From contig JAATFP010000054.1 in assembly GCA_015655125.1 (NCBI GenBank), positions 1 through 64,000 of the forward strand: a DNA stretch of 64,000 nucleotides, read 5' to 3'. The notes below the pieces were generated by a model. The model searched no databases and was not told the origin of the DNA. It saw only the letters and a program-made list of their open reading frames with translations. Numbering within the stretch: position 1 is the stretch's first letter; each line of letters opens with the position of its first letter. Shown piece by piece: positions 53,338 to 62,709 of the stretch. Source of the stretch: Chitinophagales bacterium (GTDB lineage Bacteria; Bacteroidota; Bacteroidia; Chitinophagales; Chitinophagaceae). The translations under genes were made by a program, and so were the position numbers.

Positions 53338-54165
53338 ATGTTTACACTTAACTGCAAAGGAAAATTGGTTTGTTTAGAAACCCCTTTAATAATGGGGATT
53401 CTGAACATTACCAGCGATTCGTTTTACAAAGGATATTTGCCGGAAGGAATAACGGGCATTTTGGCGCAAGCCGGAAAATTGATTACCGAAGGGGCGGCTT
53501 TTATCGATGTGGGCGGGCAAAGCACAAAACCCGGAAGCACCGTGCTTTCTGCGGAAGAGGAGAAGGAGCGGGTGTTGCCGGTGATCCGCCGTATTCATGA
53601 ACAGTTTCCGGAAGCCATTATTTCGATCGATACTTTTTACAGCAGGGTCGCCATCGCCGCTGTTGAAGCCGGTGCTTCTGTTGTAAATGATATCAGCGGC
53701 GGAAATATGGACAAGCAAATGATCAATACGGTAGCGGCGTTGAAAGTTCCGTATGTGTGCACACATATGCAGGGTGTGCCGGCAACGATGCAAATGGAGC
53801 CCAGGTACGACAACGTGATAAAAGAGGTGCTGGAGTTTTTTATTAACAAAATAAACGAATGCGAGCGGGCCGGAATAGCAGACATTATTATAGATCCCGG
53901 GTTCGGTTTTGGTAAAACGATCGGTCATAATTTTGAGCTGCTCCGCAACCTCGATGTATTTAAGATGTTGCAAAAACCAATATTGGCAGGGCTCTCAAGA
54001 AAAGGAACTATTTATAAAACGCTTCAAATAACTGCGGATGAAGCCTTGAACGGCACGACGGTTTTGAATACGCTGGCGCTTAACAACGGAGCAAAAATCT
54101 TACGCGCACATGATGTGAAAGAGGCTGTGGAAGCGGTGAAACTGGTGGAAGCATACAACAGTTAA
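53338..54165 (+). CDS. folP: Dihydropteroate synthase
   Basis: 275 residues from the ATG at 53338 (MFTLNCKGKLVCLETPLIMG). Pterin/pABA-binding motifs: MGILNITSDSFYKG near residue 20 (TSDSF where TPDSF is usual), DVGGQSTKPGS, VVNDISGG, and DPGFGFGKTIGHN. It condenses 6-hydroxymethyl-dihydropterin diphosphate with p-aminobenzoate, the sulfonamide target. Divergent from the DUF1599/BT_3928 pair. A terminator-like stem follows. Confidence 0.96.
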   Translation: MFTLNCKGKLVCLETPLIMGILNITSDSFYKGYLPEGITGILAQAGKLITEGAAFIDVGGQSTKPGSTVLSAEEEKERVLPVIRRIHEQFPEAIISIDTFYSRVAIAAVEAGASVVNDISGGNMDKQMINTVAALKVPYVCTHMQGVPATMQMEPRYDNVIKEVLEFFINKINECERAGIADIIIDPGFGFGKTIGHNFELLRNLDVFKMLQKPILAGLSRKGTIYKTLQITADEALNGTTVLNTLALNNGAKILRAHDVKEAVEAVKLVEAYNS

Positions 54166-54207
54166 ACGTGCAGGGCCATCAGCGCCTTACAGCCAGGTTT
54201 GCACAAC

Positions 54208-54236
54208 AAAGCCGCTTCATACATAAAGCGGCTTTG
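54208..54236. terminator. Bidirectional terminator between folP and FKBP gene
   Basis: AAAGCCGCTT-CATACATA-AAGCGGCTTT stem, with A-rich left and T-rich right flanks, between two convergent genes. Confidence 0.8.
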
Positions 54237-54253
54237 TAATGTTAACAGGAATA

Positions 54254-55291
54254 TTATTTTTTCGGAGCAGCCTGGGCAGCGTTTGCTTTTGCCACGCTGT
54301 CGGTATATTTCTTCTGCATGTCCTGGTATTTCTTCATGGTGGCATCAGATTCAATTTTTGCCTGTGCCTTAGAAAGAATATCCAATACTTCTATATCAAA
54401 CATAAGGATTGAGTTCGGACCAACCTGCGCATTCAATGCCTGCGGACCATATGCAATTCCTGATGGAATGAAAAATCTTGCTTTCGCGCCTTTGTTCAGC
54501 TGCATCAGGCCGTCGTTCCAACCCGGGATCACTTTTGTTCCTAAAGACGGATCGTTGGTTAAATTTACATTCAAAGGCTCCAGGTGGCTGCGTCTTTCGG
54601 GGTCGGTGCTTGGCTGGGTATTGCTATCGAAAACGATTCCCGCGAGGCTCTTGCCGGTATAATTCACTTTCACTACCACGGTTGTGTCGATGTTTGGGCC
54701 GGTACCTGGCTGGATGATCTCAACATAGGTTCCCAAAGGTCCTTTGGTTGCCTTGATGTTATTTTTCGCCAGGTAATCCTGGATGACCTTATCGTCTTTC
54801 TTAGCCAGTTCATCTTTTTTGGCTTTCTGAATCGCCTCTGCTTTCGGGATCAGGAGAGCCCTCGCTTTTTCTGCTTCTTCCTGTGAAGCATAAGAATTCT
54901 TAATAGTATAAACGTAAGTGATGAACTTACCTGGTTTCATCCATGGAGCCTGCATTTTCGTTTGCGGATCTTTAAGGATGGTATCGGTAGATGTTCTTAC
55001 GATGATGCTGTCACCAACGTGAACCGTTTTGAAGATCTCTTTGTACAAGGGCGGATAATTGGCTGTATCATACGGTTGGAAAGCAGGCATGCCTTGTTCG
55101 TAGGAACTTACCAGCAAACTGTCACCGTACTTGATAACGTTGTTCATTTCCATGATGGACCCGGTGGTGAGCAACTTACCCTTGCCGCTTACGATCTTGT
55201 ATTCAGTACCGTCTTTTGCTTTTTTGAAAGGTTCCGTACATGCAGAAAAAGCGAGTACTGCAAGTATCAGTAAATAAGAGACATTTCTCAT
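54254..55291 (-). CDS. FKBP-type peptidyl-prolyl isomerase lipoprotein
   Basis: 345 residues; lipoprotein signal MRNVSYLLILAVLAFSAC with Cys18. A long, partly helical N-terminal region leads to the FKBP domain at about residues 205-310 (VNYTGKSLAGIVFDSN, VIPGWNDGLMQLNKGAKARF, SGIAYGPQ, ILMFDIEVLDI). A coiled Lys/Ala-rich tail follows. It catalyses prolyl isomerisation in the periplasm or at the surface, as a folding chaperone. Same strand as nrnA. Confidence 0.92.
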   Translation of the reverse strand: MRNVSYLLILAVLAFSACTEPFKKAKDGTEYKIVSGKGKLLTTGSIMEMNNVIKYGDSLLVSSYEQGMPAFQPYDTANYPPLYKEIFKTVHVGDSIIVRTSTDTILKDPQTKMQAPWMKPGKFITYVYTIKNSYASQEEAEKARALLIPKAEAIQKAKKDELAKKDDKVIQDYLAKNNIKATKGPLGTYVEIIQPGTGPNIDTTVVVKVNYTGKSLAGIVFDSNTQPSTDPERRSHLEPLNVNLTNDPSLGTKVIPGWNDGLMQLNKGAKARFFIPSGIAYGPQALNAQVGPNSILMFDIEVLDILSKAQAKIESDATMKKYQDMQKKYTDSVAKANAAQAAPKK

Positions 55292-55312
55292 TGTGATGTG
55301 TATTTGTTTATT

Positions 55313-56332
55313 TTAAAATTTATAAGTACTTAACTGATCGCGGTTCTCCATCATTGCTTTTTTGAATGTGATCACAACATTTTCTAATGTTTCCCTGCTT
55401 TGCCCGCCTGCGGCATTAAAATGTCCGCCGCCATTGAAATACTTCCGTGCGAAAGTATTTACGTCAAAATTTCCTTTGCTGCGAAAAGAACATTTGCGTT
55501 CTTCGCCGCGGTCGATCACGATTGCTGCAAGTTTGATACCCTCGATGCTCAGCGGGTAATTTACCAAACCTTCCGTATCGCCGGTTTTGATATCATATTT
55601 TACGAGATCAACCGCCGGGATAGCAATCAAAGCTGTGTTGTATTCATAAAAAATTTCCATGCGGTTGAGCAGCACGTTGCCAATAAAACGTAAACGGCTC
55701 TCGGAAAAATTGTCATAAATATTTTCATGAACAATGCTATGCGCCAATCCATGTTCCTTTAGTGTGGCCACCAACTTATGCACGTTGGCGGAAGTGGAGG
55801 GGAACCTGAACGAACCGGTATCTGTCATCACACCGGTGTAGATGCATTCGGCGATACTTTTGTTGATAAGATCCGCATGGCCGGAACCGGCGATGAAATC
55901 AAATACCATTTCTGCAGTAGAGCTTTTGCTCACGTCGCTTGCGCCATAGGTAAATACTTCTGTCTGCGGTTGCTGATGGTGATCGATCAATATCCGTTGT
56001 CCGGGTGCGGCAGCCAAAGCGGCTTCCATATTTTTCGTTCGGCTGAGTGTGTTGAAGTCGAGGCAAAATATCCAGTCGGCTTTTTCGATGAGCGCATTGG
56101 CCGCTTCGGTTTGCCGTTCGTAATCCAGCACATTTTTTACGCCGGGCATCCAGTTTAAAAATGATGCCCAATTGGTAGGAGAGATCACGGCAGCTTCATG
56201 CCCAAACTGGATCAGGAAATGATATAGCCCAAGTGTGGAACCCATAGCATCGCCGTCCGGCTTCTGATGCATAGTGATCACCACCTTCCTGGGTGTGGAC
56301 AATAAAGGATATAAATTACTGATCTGCTCCAT
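55313..56332 (-). CDS. nrnA: Bifunctional oligoribonuclease/PAP phosphatase
   Basis: 339 residues from the ATG at 56332. DHH phosphoesterase motifs: HQKPDGDAMGSTLGLY, CLDFNTLSRT, LIDHHQQP (motif III) and DTGSFRF, then DHHA1 with GGGHFNAAGGQ. It degrades 2-5 nucleotide RNA and dephosphorylates pAp. Pairs with FKBP on the minus strand; divergent from ndk across a spacer that carries an inverted repeat. Confidence 0.93.
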   Translation of the reverse strand: MEQISNLYPLLSTPRKVVITMHQKPDGDAMGSTLGLYHFLIQFGHEAAVISPTNWASFLNWMPGVKNVLDYERQTEAANALIEKADWIFCLDFNTLSRTKNMEAALAAAPGQRILIDHHQQPQTEVFTYGASDVSKSSTAEMVFDFIAGSGHADLINKSIAECIYTGVMTDTGSFRFPSTSANVHKLVATLKEHGLAHSIVHENIYDNFSESRLRFIGNVLLNRMEIFYEYNTALIAIPAVDLVKYDIKTGDTEGLVNYPLSIEGIKLAAIVIDRGEERKCSFRSKGNFDVNTFARKYFNGGGHFNAAGGQSRETLENVVITFKKAMMENRDQLSTYKF

Positions 56333-56363
56333 AAAGAGGCGCAAAAGTAGTTAATTAAGAAAT

Positions 56364-56473
56364 CAATTGCGAATTACGGATTACGAATTATGAATTAAAA
56401 TGCCTGAAGACCGTTTTTCTAATGCCTCACGATATAATTGCACTAAAAACTAGTAGTCCGTAATTCGTAATTG
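56364..56473. repeat. AATTACGGATTACGAATT-type inverted repeat in divergent promoter region
   Basis: The left arm CAATTGCGAATTACGGATTA (about 56364-56383) and the right arm AGTCCGTAATTCGTAATTG (about 56455-56473) are near-perfect complements, some 70 bases apart, between nrnA and ndk. Confidence 0.6.
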
Positions 56474-56501
56474 TTTATCTTGCGGCCAAAATTGAAAAAT
56501 A

Positions 56502-56921
56502 ATGAGTACTAACAGAACATTTACAATGATAAAGCCGGATGCTACAGAAAAAGGAAGCACGGGCGGTATCCTACAAATGATCAATGCTGCAGGTTTCAGG
56601 ATCGTAGCGATGAAGATGATCCATCTTTCATCTGAAAAAGCAGGAGAATTTTATGCTGTGCATAAAGAACGCCCTTTTTATGGCGAACTGGTTGAATTTA
56701 TGAGCCGTGGCCCGATTACTGCGGCCATCCTCGAAAAAGACAATGCGGTGGAAGATTTCCGTAAACTGATCGGCGCTACCAACCCTGCGCAGGCAGAAGA
56801 AGGTACCATCCGTAAGAAATACGCGAGTTCTATCGGCGAAAATGCCATCCACGGAAGCGATAGCGATGAAAATGCGCAAATAGAAGCTGACTTCTTTTTT
56901 AGCAAACTCGAACAATTTTAA
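56502..56921 (+). CDS. ndk: Nucleoside diphosphate kinase
   Basis: 139 residues. [40 protein letters not shown] and the phospho-His motif [15 protein letters not shown] are complete. It moves the gamma-phosphate between NTPs and NDPs through a phosphohistidine. Normal length. A perfect terminator follows. Confidence 0.97.
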   Translation: MSTNRTFTMIKPDATEKGSTGGILQMINAAGFRIVAMKMIHLSSEKAGEFYAVHKERPFYGELVEFMSRGPITAAILEKDNAVEDFRKLIGATNPAQAEEGTIRKKYASSIGENAIHGSDSDENAQIEADFFFSKLEQF

Positions 56922-56991
56922 TCAATAGTGAGCGGTGAATAGTAAAATCTTCAAAGATTTTCATTTATCGGCAATCATCAGGATAACTCAT

Positions 56992-57024
56992 GCAAAGGCC
57001 CGGAAAATATTTCCGGGCCTTTGC
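56992..57024 (+). terminator. Perfect hairpin terminator after ndk
   Basis: GCAAAGGCCCGGAAA-ATA-TTTCCGGGCCTTTGC stem, followed by GTTT. It is nearly symmetric and may work both ways. Confidence 0.85.
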
Positions 57025-57101
57025 GTTTACATGCTCTTTACTGACCTCTAAGCCCTAACTTCTAAACTTTCTCCTAACTTTGCGGCTCAAATAATTTGTC
57101 T

Positions 57102-58280
57102 ATGAAAGAAGTATATATCATTTCCGCGGTTCGCACTCCGATCGGTAGCTTCGGCGGTTCCCTCAAAGATTTTTCTGCCACCCAACTGGGTGCTTTCGCT
57201 ATCAAAGGTGCATTGGATAAGGCTGGTGTTAACCCTACAACCGTCAACGATGTATTGATGGGCTCGGTCATTCAGGCCAATCTCGGCCAGGCTCCTGCGC
57301 GCCAGGCCGCAAAATTTGCCGGACTACCCAACGAAGTAAATTGTACCACGATCAATAAGGTTTGCGCCAGCGGCATGAAAGCCATCACCCAGGCTGCACA
57401 AAGTATCCTGCTTGGCGATGCCGATATCGTAGTGGCCGGCGGTATGGAAAGCATGAGCAATGTTCCCTTTTATTCAGAAAATCTCCGTTGGGGAAATAAA
57501 TACGGCAACGTGTCCCTGGTTGACGGCCTCGTAAAAGACGGTCTCACCGATGTTTACGACGGAAAAGCAATGGGTATCGCCGCCGAACTTTGCGCCGGCA
57601 CCTGTGGCATTTCGCGAGAAGAGCAGGACACATTCGCAATTGAAAGTTATAAGCGCAGCCAGGCTGCCACCGATGCCGGTAAATTTAAAAATGAAATTGT
57701 TCCGGTAAATATTCCGCAACGCAAAGGCGATCCCATCGTTTTTGCAAAAGATGAAGAAGCATACAACGTAAAGTTTGAAAAGATTCCCGAACTGAAAGGT
57801 GCTTTCGTGAAAGACGGAACGGTAACAGCTGCCAATGCCAGCACATTAAACGACGGTGCGGCTGCAGTTGTATTGATGAGCAAAGAAAAAGCGGAAGAAT
57901 TAGGATTAAAACCTATCGCTAAAATATTAGCGTACGCCGATGCGGAACAGGCACCTGAATGGTTCACCACATCGCCGTCGCTGGCAGTTCCGAAGGCAGT
58001 TAAAAAAGCTGGTTTGAAAATGGAAGATGTCAGTTTTTGGGAACTTAACGAAGCTTTCAGCGTGGTTGGAATCGAAAACAGTCGCCGTATGAAACTAGAT
58101 CCGGCCACGGTGAATGTAAATGGTGGTGCGGTTTCTCTCGGGCACCCACTGGGCGCCAGCGGTGCAAGGATCATTGTTACGCTCATTAATGTATTAAAAC
58201 AAAACAATGCGAGATATGGCGCAGCCGGCATCTGCAACGGCGGCGGCGGCGCAAGCGCCATAGTGATAGAGAATCTTTAA
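57102..58280 (+). CDS. Acetyl-CoA C-acetyltransferase (thiolase)
   Basis: 392 residues from the ATG at 57102. Active-site Cys in NKVCASGMKAITQA near residue 88, His in GGAVSLGHPLGASGARI and second Cys in GICNGGGGASAIV complete the biosynthetic-type thiolase triad. It joins two acetyl-CoA to acetoacetyl-CoA or runs the reverse cleavage. TAACTTTG at 57075 is a likely -7 promoter element. Downstream is a hairpin-rich spacer and pdhB. Confidence 0.95.
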   Translation: MKEVYIISAVRTPIGSFGGSLKDFSATQLGAFAIKGALDKAGVNPTTVNDVLMGSVIQANLGQAPARQAAKFAGLPNEVNCTTINKVCASGMKAITQAAQSILLGDADIVVAGGMESMSNVPFYSENLRWGNKYGNVSLVDGLVKDGLTDVYDGKAMGIAAELCAGTCGISREEQDTFAIESYKRSQAATDAGKFKNEIVPVNIPQRKGDPIVFAKDEEAYNVKFEKIPELKGAFVKDGTVTAANASTLNDGAAAVVLMSKEKAEELGLKPIAKILAYADAEQAPEWFTTSPSLAVPKAVKKAGLKMEDVSFWELNEAFSVVGIENSRRMKLDPATVNVNGGAVSLGHPLGASGARIIVTLINVLKQNNARYGAAGICNGGGGASAIVIENL

Positions 58281-58385
58281 ATAAGAAATAAAGCCGTTGG
58301 AATAAGGAATAAGAAAGATGGGTATCCTGAATTTTCAGAGACTCTACCTTTCTTATTCCTTATTTTTTATTTCTTATTTCCTAAT
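58279..58385. repeat. AATAAGGAATAAG inverted repeat
   Basis: AAATAAGAAATAAAG, then GGAATAAGGAATAAGAAAGA, and on the right CTTTCTTATTCCTTATTT followed by ATTTCTTATTTCC: long near-complementary arms around a 30-base loop, between the thiolase gene and pdhB. It may act as a weak terminator or just be low-complexity spacer. Confidence 0.6.
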
Positions 58386-58458
58386 TTGTTCATCTGCCAG
58401 TTATAGAATAAATTTGCCCACCGTAAAACGGATAAACAAGTAAAAATCAGAAATCAAC

Positions 58459-59442
58459 ATGCGACAAATAGCCTTTAGAGAAGCCTTGCGTGAGGCCATG
58501 CAGGAAGAGATGAGACGTGATGAACGCGTATTTTTAATGGGGGAGGAAGTAGCCGAATACAACGGTGCTTACAAAGTGAGTCAGGGAATGCTCGACGAAT
58601 TTGGCGAAAAACGCGTGATCGATACACCGATTGCAGAACTTGGTTTTACAGCAATCGCGGTAGGTGCCGCTCAAAACGGCCTTCGCCCGATCGTAGAATT
58701 CATGACCTGGAACTTCGCCGTTTTGCCCTTGGATCAAATTTTAAATACCGCTTCTAAGATGTTGGCAATGAGCGGCGGACAAGTTGGCTGTCCGATCGTT
58801 TTTCGTGGTGCCAATGGAAGTGCGGGCCAGTTGGGTGCACAGCATTCTACAGCTTTTGAAGCGATGTATGCCAACATTCCCGGATTGAAAGTGATCTCCG
58901 TTTCCAATCCATACGATGCCAAAGGATTGTTGAAAGCAGCTATCCGCGACGATGATCCGGTTGTGTTTATGGAAAGCGAAGTGATGTATGGTGATAAAGG
59001 TGAAGTACCGGAAGAAGAGTATGTTTTGCCTATTGGCAAATGTTTTGTAAAACGGCAAGGGAAGGATGTGACCATCGTTTCTTTCAATAAGATGATGAAA
59101 GTGGCGCTTGGTGCAGCCGAAGAACTGGCCAAAGAAGGTATTGAAGCCGAAGTAATTGATGTGGCAACCATCCGTCCGCTGGATTGGGTAACCATCCTCG
59201 AAAGTGTGAAGAAAACAAACCGGCTGGTGATCGTGGAAGAACAATGGCCATACGCTTCCGTAAGTTCCGAGATCGCTTACCGTATTCAGAAAGAAGGGTT
59301 TGATTACCTCGATGCGCCTATCCGCAGGATTACAAGTGCCGATGCACCAATGCATTATGCACCTAACCTGGTAGCGGCCTATCTTCCGGATATCCCACGT
59401 ACCGTTAAGCTGGTGAAAGAAGTAATGTACCTGAAAAAATAA
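58459..59442 (+). CDS. pdhB: Pyruvate dehydrogenase E1 component, beta subunit
   Basis: 327 residues. RQIAFREALREAMQEEMRRD, VFLMGEEVAEYNGAYKVSQG (thiamine-diphosphate Glu), DTPIAELGFTAIAVGAA, and the C-terminal VVEEQWPYASVSSE are typical of E1-beta. It forms the E1 heterotetramer that decarboxylates pyruvate. The alpha subunit and E2/E3 are not in the window, so it is a stand-alone beta gene. The lipoyl cofactor route is represented by lipA at 30.4 kb. Confidence 0.96.
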   Translation: MRQIAFREALREAMQEEMRRDERVFLMGEEVAEYNGAYKVSQGMLDEFGEKRVIDTPIAELGFTAIAVGAAQNGLRPIVEFMTWNFAVLPLDQILNTASKMLAMSGGQVGCPIVFRGANGSAGQLGAQHSTAFEAMYANIPGLKVISVSNPYDAKGLLKAAIRDDDPVVFMESEVMYGDKGEVPEEEYVLPIGKCFVKRQGKDVTIVSFNKMMKVALGAAEELAKEGIEAEVIDVATIRPLDWVTILESVKKTNRLVIVEEQWPYASVSSEIAYRIQKEGFDYLDAPIRRITSADAPMHYAPNLVAAYLPDIPRTVKLVKEVMYLKK

Positions 59443-59460
59443 TTGCGCGGTATTTTGAAG

Positions 59461-59484
59461 TCTGTCAGCCTGAGTTTGTCGAAG
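59461..59484. repeat. Half copy of REP-like repeat
   Basis: TCTGTCAGCCTGAGTTTGTC followed by GAAG, one arm only, 18 bases after the pdhB stop. Confidence 0.65.
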
Positions 59485-59707
59485 ACGGATCAAACACAAT
59501 GATCAGCGAGGCACTGCACAGTTCATTACCGGTGCTGAAAAACAGGCCGGCAATGACATAAAATAGGAAGTCGTTCTACATCCGTTGTCGAAACTTTTCG
59601 ATATTATTGTTAAAACGAATTGGTGATGTACTAAAGCATTCGCTGATTCGTTTTTTTGGCGAATACCCTTTTTGGGAACCAGCGAACAATCTATAATACA
59701 ATATTTC

Positions 59708-60565
59708 GTGAGAAAGTTTTTTTTGGTACTTCTGATAGTACTGGGTACGGGCCTGACTACCTATTCACAGAATTTCTTCACCAGCTTTTACGCCGGTGTG
59801 AGCAATTATCGTGGCGACCTTGGTGACGGAAAGAATATGCTCGCCAATTCACACCCGGCATTCGGTCTTGGTTTTTTGTACGAACTAAACGATCGCATGC
59901 TTATTCGCATGGATGGAAGCTGGGGGAAAATCAGCGGCTCCGATAAAATGAGCAAAAATGCAGAACGTAATTTGAGTTTCTACAGCAACATTTCCGAATT
60001 TTCTGTTGGATTCGAATACGTACTTTTCGATTTATACGATTACAAAGTTTCACCATATGCAATGTTGGGAGTCGGAGGCTTTCGTTTCAATCCGTTTACA
60101 AAAAACAGGAATGGTCAGGCCGTTAATCTTTATGAGCGCGATACAGAAGGGCAAGGATTCTATGAAGGAAGAAAAAAATACAAACTTACTCAGCTTTCTA
60201 TTCCTATCGGCGGCGGCGTTCAATGGGCGATCACGGATGACAAACGCATAGGTTTTGTGATAGGTCTCCGAAAAACATTTACCGATTACCTCGATGACGT
60301 AAGTACTACTTATGCCGATCCGGTTCTTCTCGCTCAAAAGAAAGGCAGCACATCCGTTACGCTGGCTTATCGCGGCGGCGAAGTGAATAGAAATGCAACT
60401 TATCCAAGGGTTGGCTCAAGACGTGGAAATCCTGCCAATAAGGATTCCTACATTTTTTCAGGCATCACGTATCGTACAAGATTTATTAACCGGGCCTACA
60501 GGCGCAGTATCCGTGAAGATAAAGTGAGCGCCAAAAAATCAAAACTAGGTTGTCCGCATTTTTAG
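59708..60565 (+). CDS. DUF6089 family outer-membrane beta-barrel protein
   Basis: 285 residues from a GTG at 59708 (signal peptide VRKFFLVLLIVLGTGLTTYS before QNFF). FYAGVSNYRGDLGDGK, FGLGFLYELNDRMLIRMDGS and YAMLGVGGFRFNPF are the DUF6089 pattern of an eight-strand-type barrel. An alternative TTG at 59672 adds residues without a better signal. The likely role is in the outer membrane; ligand unknown. Confidence 0.85.
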   Translation: MRKFFLVLLIVLGTGLTTYSQNFFTSFYAGVSNYRGDLGDGKNMLANSHPAFGLGFLYELNDRMLIRMDGSWGKISGSDKMSKNAERNLSFYSNISEFSVGFEYVLFDLYDYKVSPYAMLGVGGFRFNPFTKNRNGQAVNLYERDTEGQGFYEGRKKYKLTQLSIPIGGGVQWAITDDKRIGFVIGLRKTFTDYLDDVSTTYADPVLLAQKKGSTSVTLAYRGGEVNRNATYPRVGSRRGNPANKDSYIFSGITYRTRFINRAYRRSIREDKVSAKKSKLGCPHF

Positions 60566-60660
60566 TTTACCAAAGTCTTACCCGGTTATTGTTCATGATA
60601 AGCGTCTTTAAGTATAAACTGCTAACGTTGAACTTTTGCTAACTTTGACAAAAAAGTGCA

Positions 60661-62496
60661 ATGGCCTACCGCTCGCTGGAAGAATGTTTACTGGATCTTG
60701 AAAAGAATGGACATCTTATAAGAATAAGAGAACAAGTGGATCCACATCTTCAGATGTCGGCTATCCATTTACGCATACATGAAGCGGGGGGACCGGCATT
60801 ACTTTTTGAAAATGTAAAAGGCAGTAAATTTCGTGCCGCTTCCAATATCTATGGAACCCTGGATCGAAGCAAATTTATATTCAGAGATACCCTTAAAGAT
60901 GTGCAGCGTATTATCGAGATAAAAAATGATCCGGTTTCAGCCTTTAAAAGGCCGTTGAAGAACCTCGGTGCCGGACTTGCTGCCATTAAAGCCCTGCCGC
61001 TAAAAAATCCCGTATCAAAACCTGTTTTGTTCGAAGAGATCAGCATTTCCGCTTTGCCGTTGATTCAACACTGGCCGATGGATGGCGGCGCTTTCGTAAC
61101 CCTTCCGCAGGTGTATACGGAAGATGCCGATAAGCCTGGTATCATGAATGCCAATCTTGGCATGTATCGCATACAATTGAATGGCAATGATTACATTTTG
61201 AATAAAGAGGTTGGCTTACATTACCAGTTACACCGTGGCATTGGCGTTCACCAGGCCAAAGCAAACAGGTTGGGCCGCCCGCTTCACGTAAGCATATTTG
61301 TGGGCGGGCCACCATCTCATGCTGTTGCTGCAGTGATGCCGTTACCGGAGGGAATCAGTGAAATGACCTTTGCCGGCATTTTGGGCGGCCGGAGGTTTCG
61401 ATATGTTTATAAAGACGGCTTTTGTGTAAGTACGGATGCTGATTTTGTAATCACAGGCGAAGTTAATCCCGGTGAAAATAAACCGGAAGGCCCCTTCGGC
61501 GATCACCTCGGTTATTATAGTCTCAGGCACAATTTCCCATTGATGAAAGTGCATAAAGTATATGCACGTAAAAATGCGATCTGGCCCTTCACGGTGGTCG
61601 GGCGACCGCCGCAGGAAGATACAAGCTTTGGGCAATTGATCCATGAACTGACCGGTGCGGCATTACAGGAAGAAATTCCGGGATTGAAAGAAGTACATGC
61701 AGTGGATGCTGCCGGGGTACATCCGTTGTTACTTGCGATCGGCAGTGAGCGATATACTCCGTATGCACAAACAAAGGAACCGGCAGAAATATTGACGATC
61801 GCCAATCATATTCTCGGAACGGGACAATTAAGTCTTGCCAAATTCCTTTTTATTACGGCAGACGACGAAAATATGCTGACCACCGGTAATGTAGGGGCTT
61901 ACCTGGAGTTTGTGCTGGAACGTATCAACTGGAAGCGGGATGTTCACTTTTATACCAACACGACTATCGATACGCTTGATTATTCCGGAACATCCATTAA
62001 CAACGGAAGTAAAGTGGTGTTTGCGGCTTACGGTGAAAAAATACGAATGCTGACGGATTATTTTGAGTTGGCAGAAAAAGAATTACCTGGCATAGATTAC
62101 ATAAAAATGGCAATGCCGGGAGTGGCCGTATGCAACTTCAGGAATTTCACTGACTATGAAACTGCAATTATTGAAATGAAGGAACTGGACGAAATGTTGT
62201 TCCCATATCTTTCCCGTATGGAAGGTATTGCAATGCTGGTTATTGCAGATAATGCGGATTTCACCAGTGATTCACTCAATAATTTTTTATGGGTCACTTT
62301 TACGAGATGCAATCCGTCGCATGACATTTACGGAATAGATGCCTTTACCGAAAATAAACACTGGGGGTGCAACGGCCCGTTGATCATCGACGCAAGAAAG
62401 AAACCACATCATGCGCCGGAACTGGTAAAAGATCCGGAAGTTGAAAAAAGTATTCAGTACTTGTTTGAAAAAGGGGGAAGCCTTTACGGTTATTAA
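60661..62496 (+). CDS. UbiD family (prenylated-FMN) decarboxylase
   Basis: 611 residues. LEKNGHLIRIREQVDPHLQM at the start, LNKEVGLHYQLHRGIGVHQA and NPGENKPEGPFGDHLGYYSL (metal and prFMN site) and the catalytic-glutamate region EEIPGLKEVHAVDAAGVHPL identify a UbiD-type decarboxylase, in the branch called menaquinone biosynthesis decarboxylase in Bacteroidota. It removes CO2 from an aromatic or enoic acid; a matching UbiX prenyl-FMN synthase is not in the window. TAACTTTG at 60640 is a likely -7 element. Confidence 0.93.
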   Translation: MAYRSLEECLLDLEKNGHLIRIREQVDPHLQMSAIHLRIHEAGGPALLFENVKGSKFRAASNIYGTLDRSKFIFRDTLKDVQRIIEIKNDPVSAFKRPLKNLGAGLAAIKALPLKNPVSKPVLFEEISISALPLIQHWPMDGGAFVTLPQVYTEDADKPGIMNANLGMYRIQLNGNDYILNKEVGLHYQLHRGIGVHQAKANRLGRPLHVSIFVGGPPSHAVAAVMPLPEGISEMTFAGILGGRRFRYVYKDGFCVSTDADFVITGEVNPGENKPEGPFGDHLGYYSLRHNFPLMKVHKVYARKNAIWPFTVVGRPPQEDTSFGQLIHELTGAALQEEIPGLKEVHAVDAAGVHPLLLAIGSERYTPYAQTKEPAEILTIANHILGTGQLSLAKFLFITADDENMLTTGNVGAYLEFVLERINWKRDVHFYTNTTIDTLDYSGTSINNGSKVVFAAYGEKIRMLTDYFELAEKELPGIDYIKMAMPGVAVCNFRNFTDYETAIIEMKELDEMLFPYLSRMEGIAMLVIADNADFTSDSLNNFLWVTFTRCNPSHDIYGIDAFTENKHWGCNGPLIIDARKKPHHAPELVKDPEVEKSIQYLFEKGGSLYGY

Positions 62497-62612
62497 GTTG
62501 CAGGTAGCGGGTTTTGAGGGGCATTCAAATCTAACTTCCTCAAACTTTCTGTAACATACTAAATTTCTATTGCAGATAAAACGAGCTGACTGAGTTTTCA
62601 CAAAAATAAGAA

Positions 62613-62648
62613 AGGCAGTGTTTTCGCCTCTATGCGCAAACGCTGCCT
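62613..62648 (-). terminator. Terminator-like hairpin after the protease gene
   Basis: GGCAGTGTTT / AAACGCTGCC arms (one G-U) around a 16-base loop. On the reverse strand it is followed by TTTCTTATTTTT. Confidence 0.6.
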
Positions 62649-62709
62649 ATCTTACTTCGCTGAAATTTTCGCAAATAACCATCAACCCCGCAAAACCCAC
62701 CACACGAAG

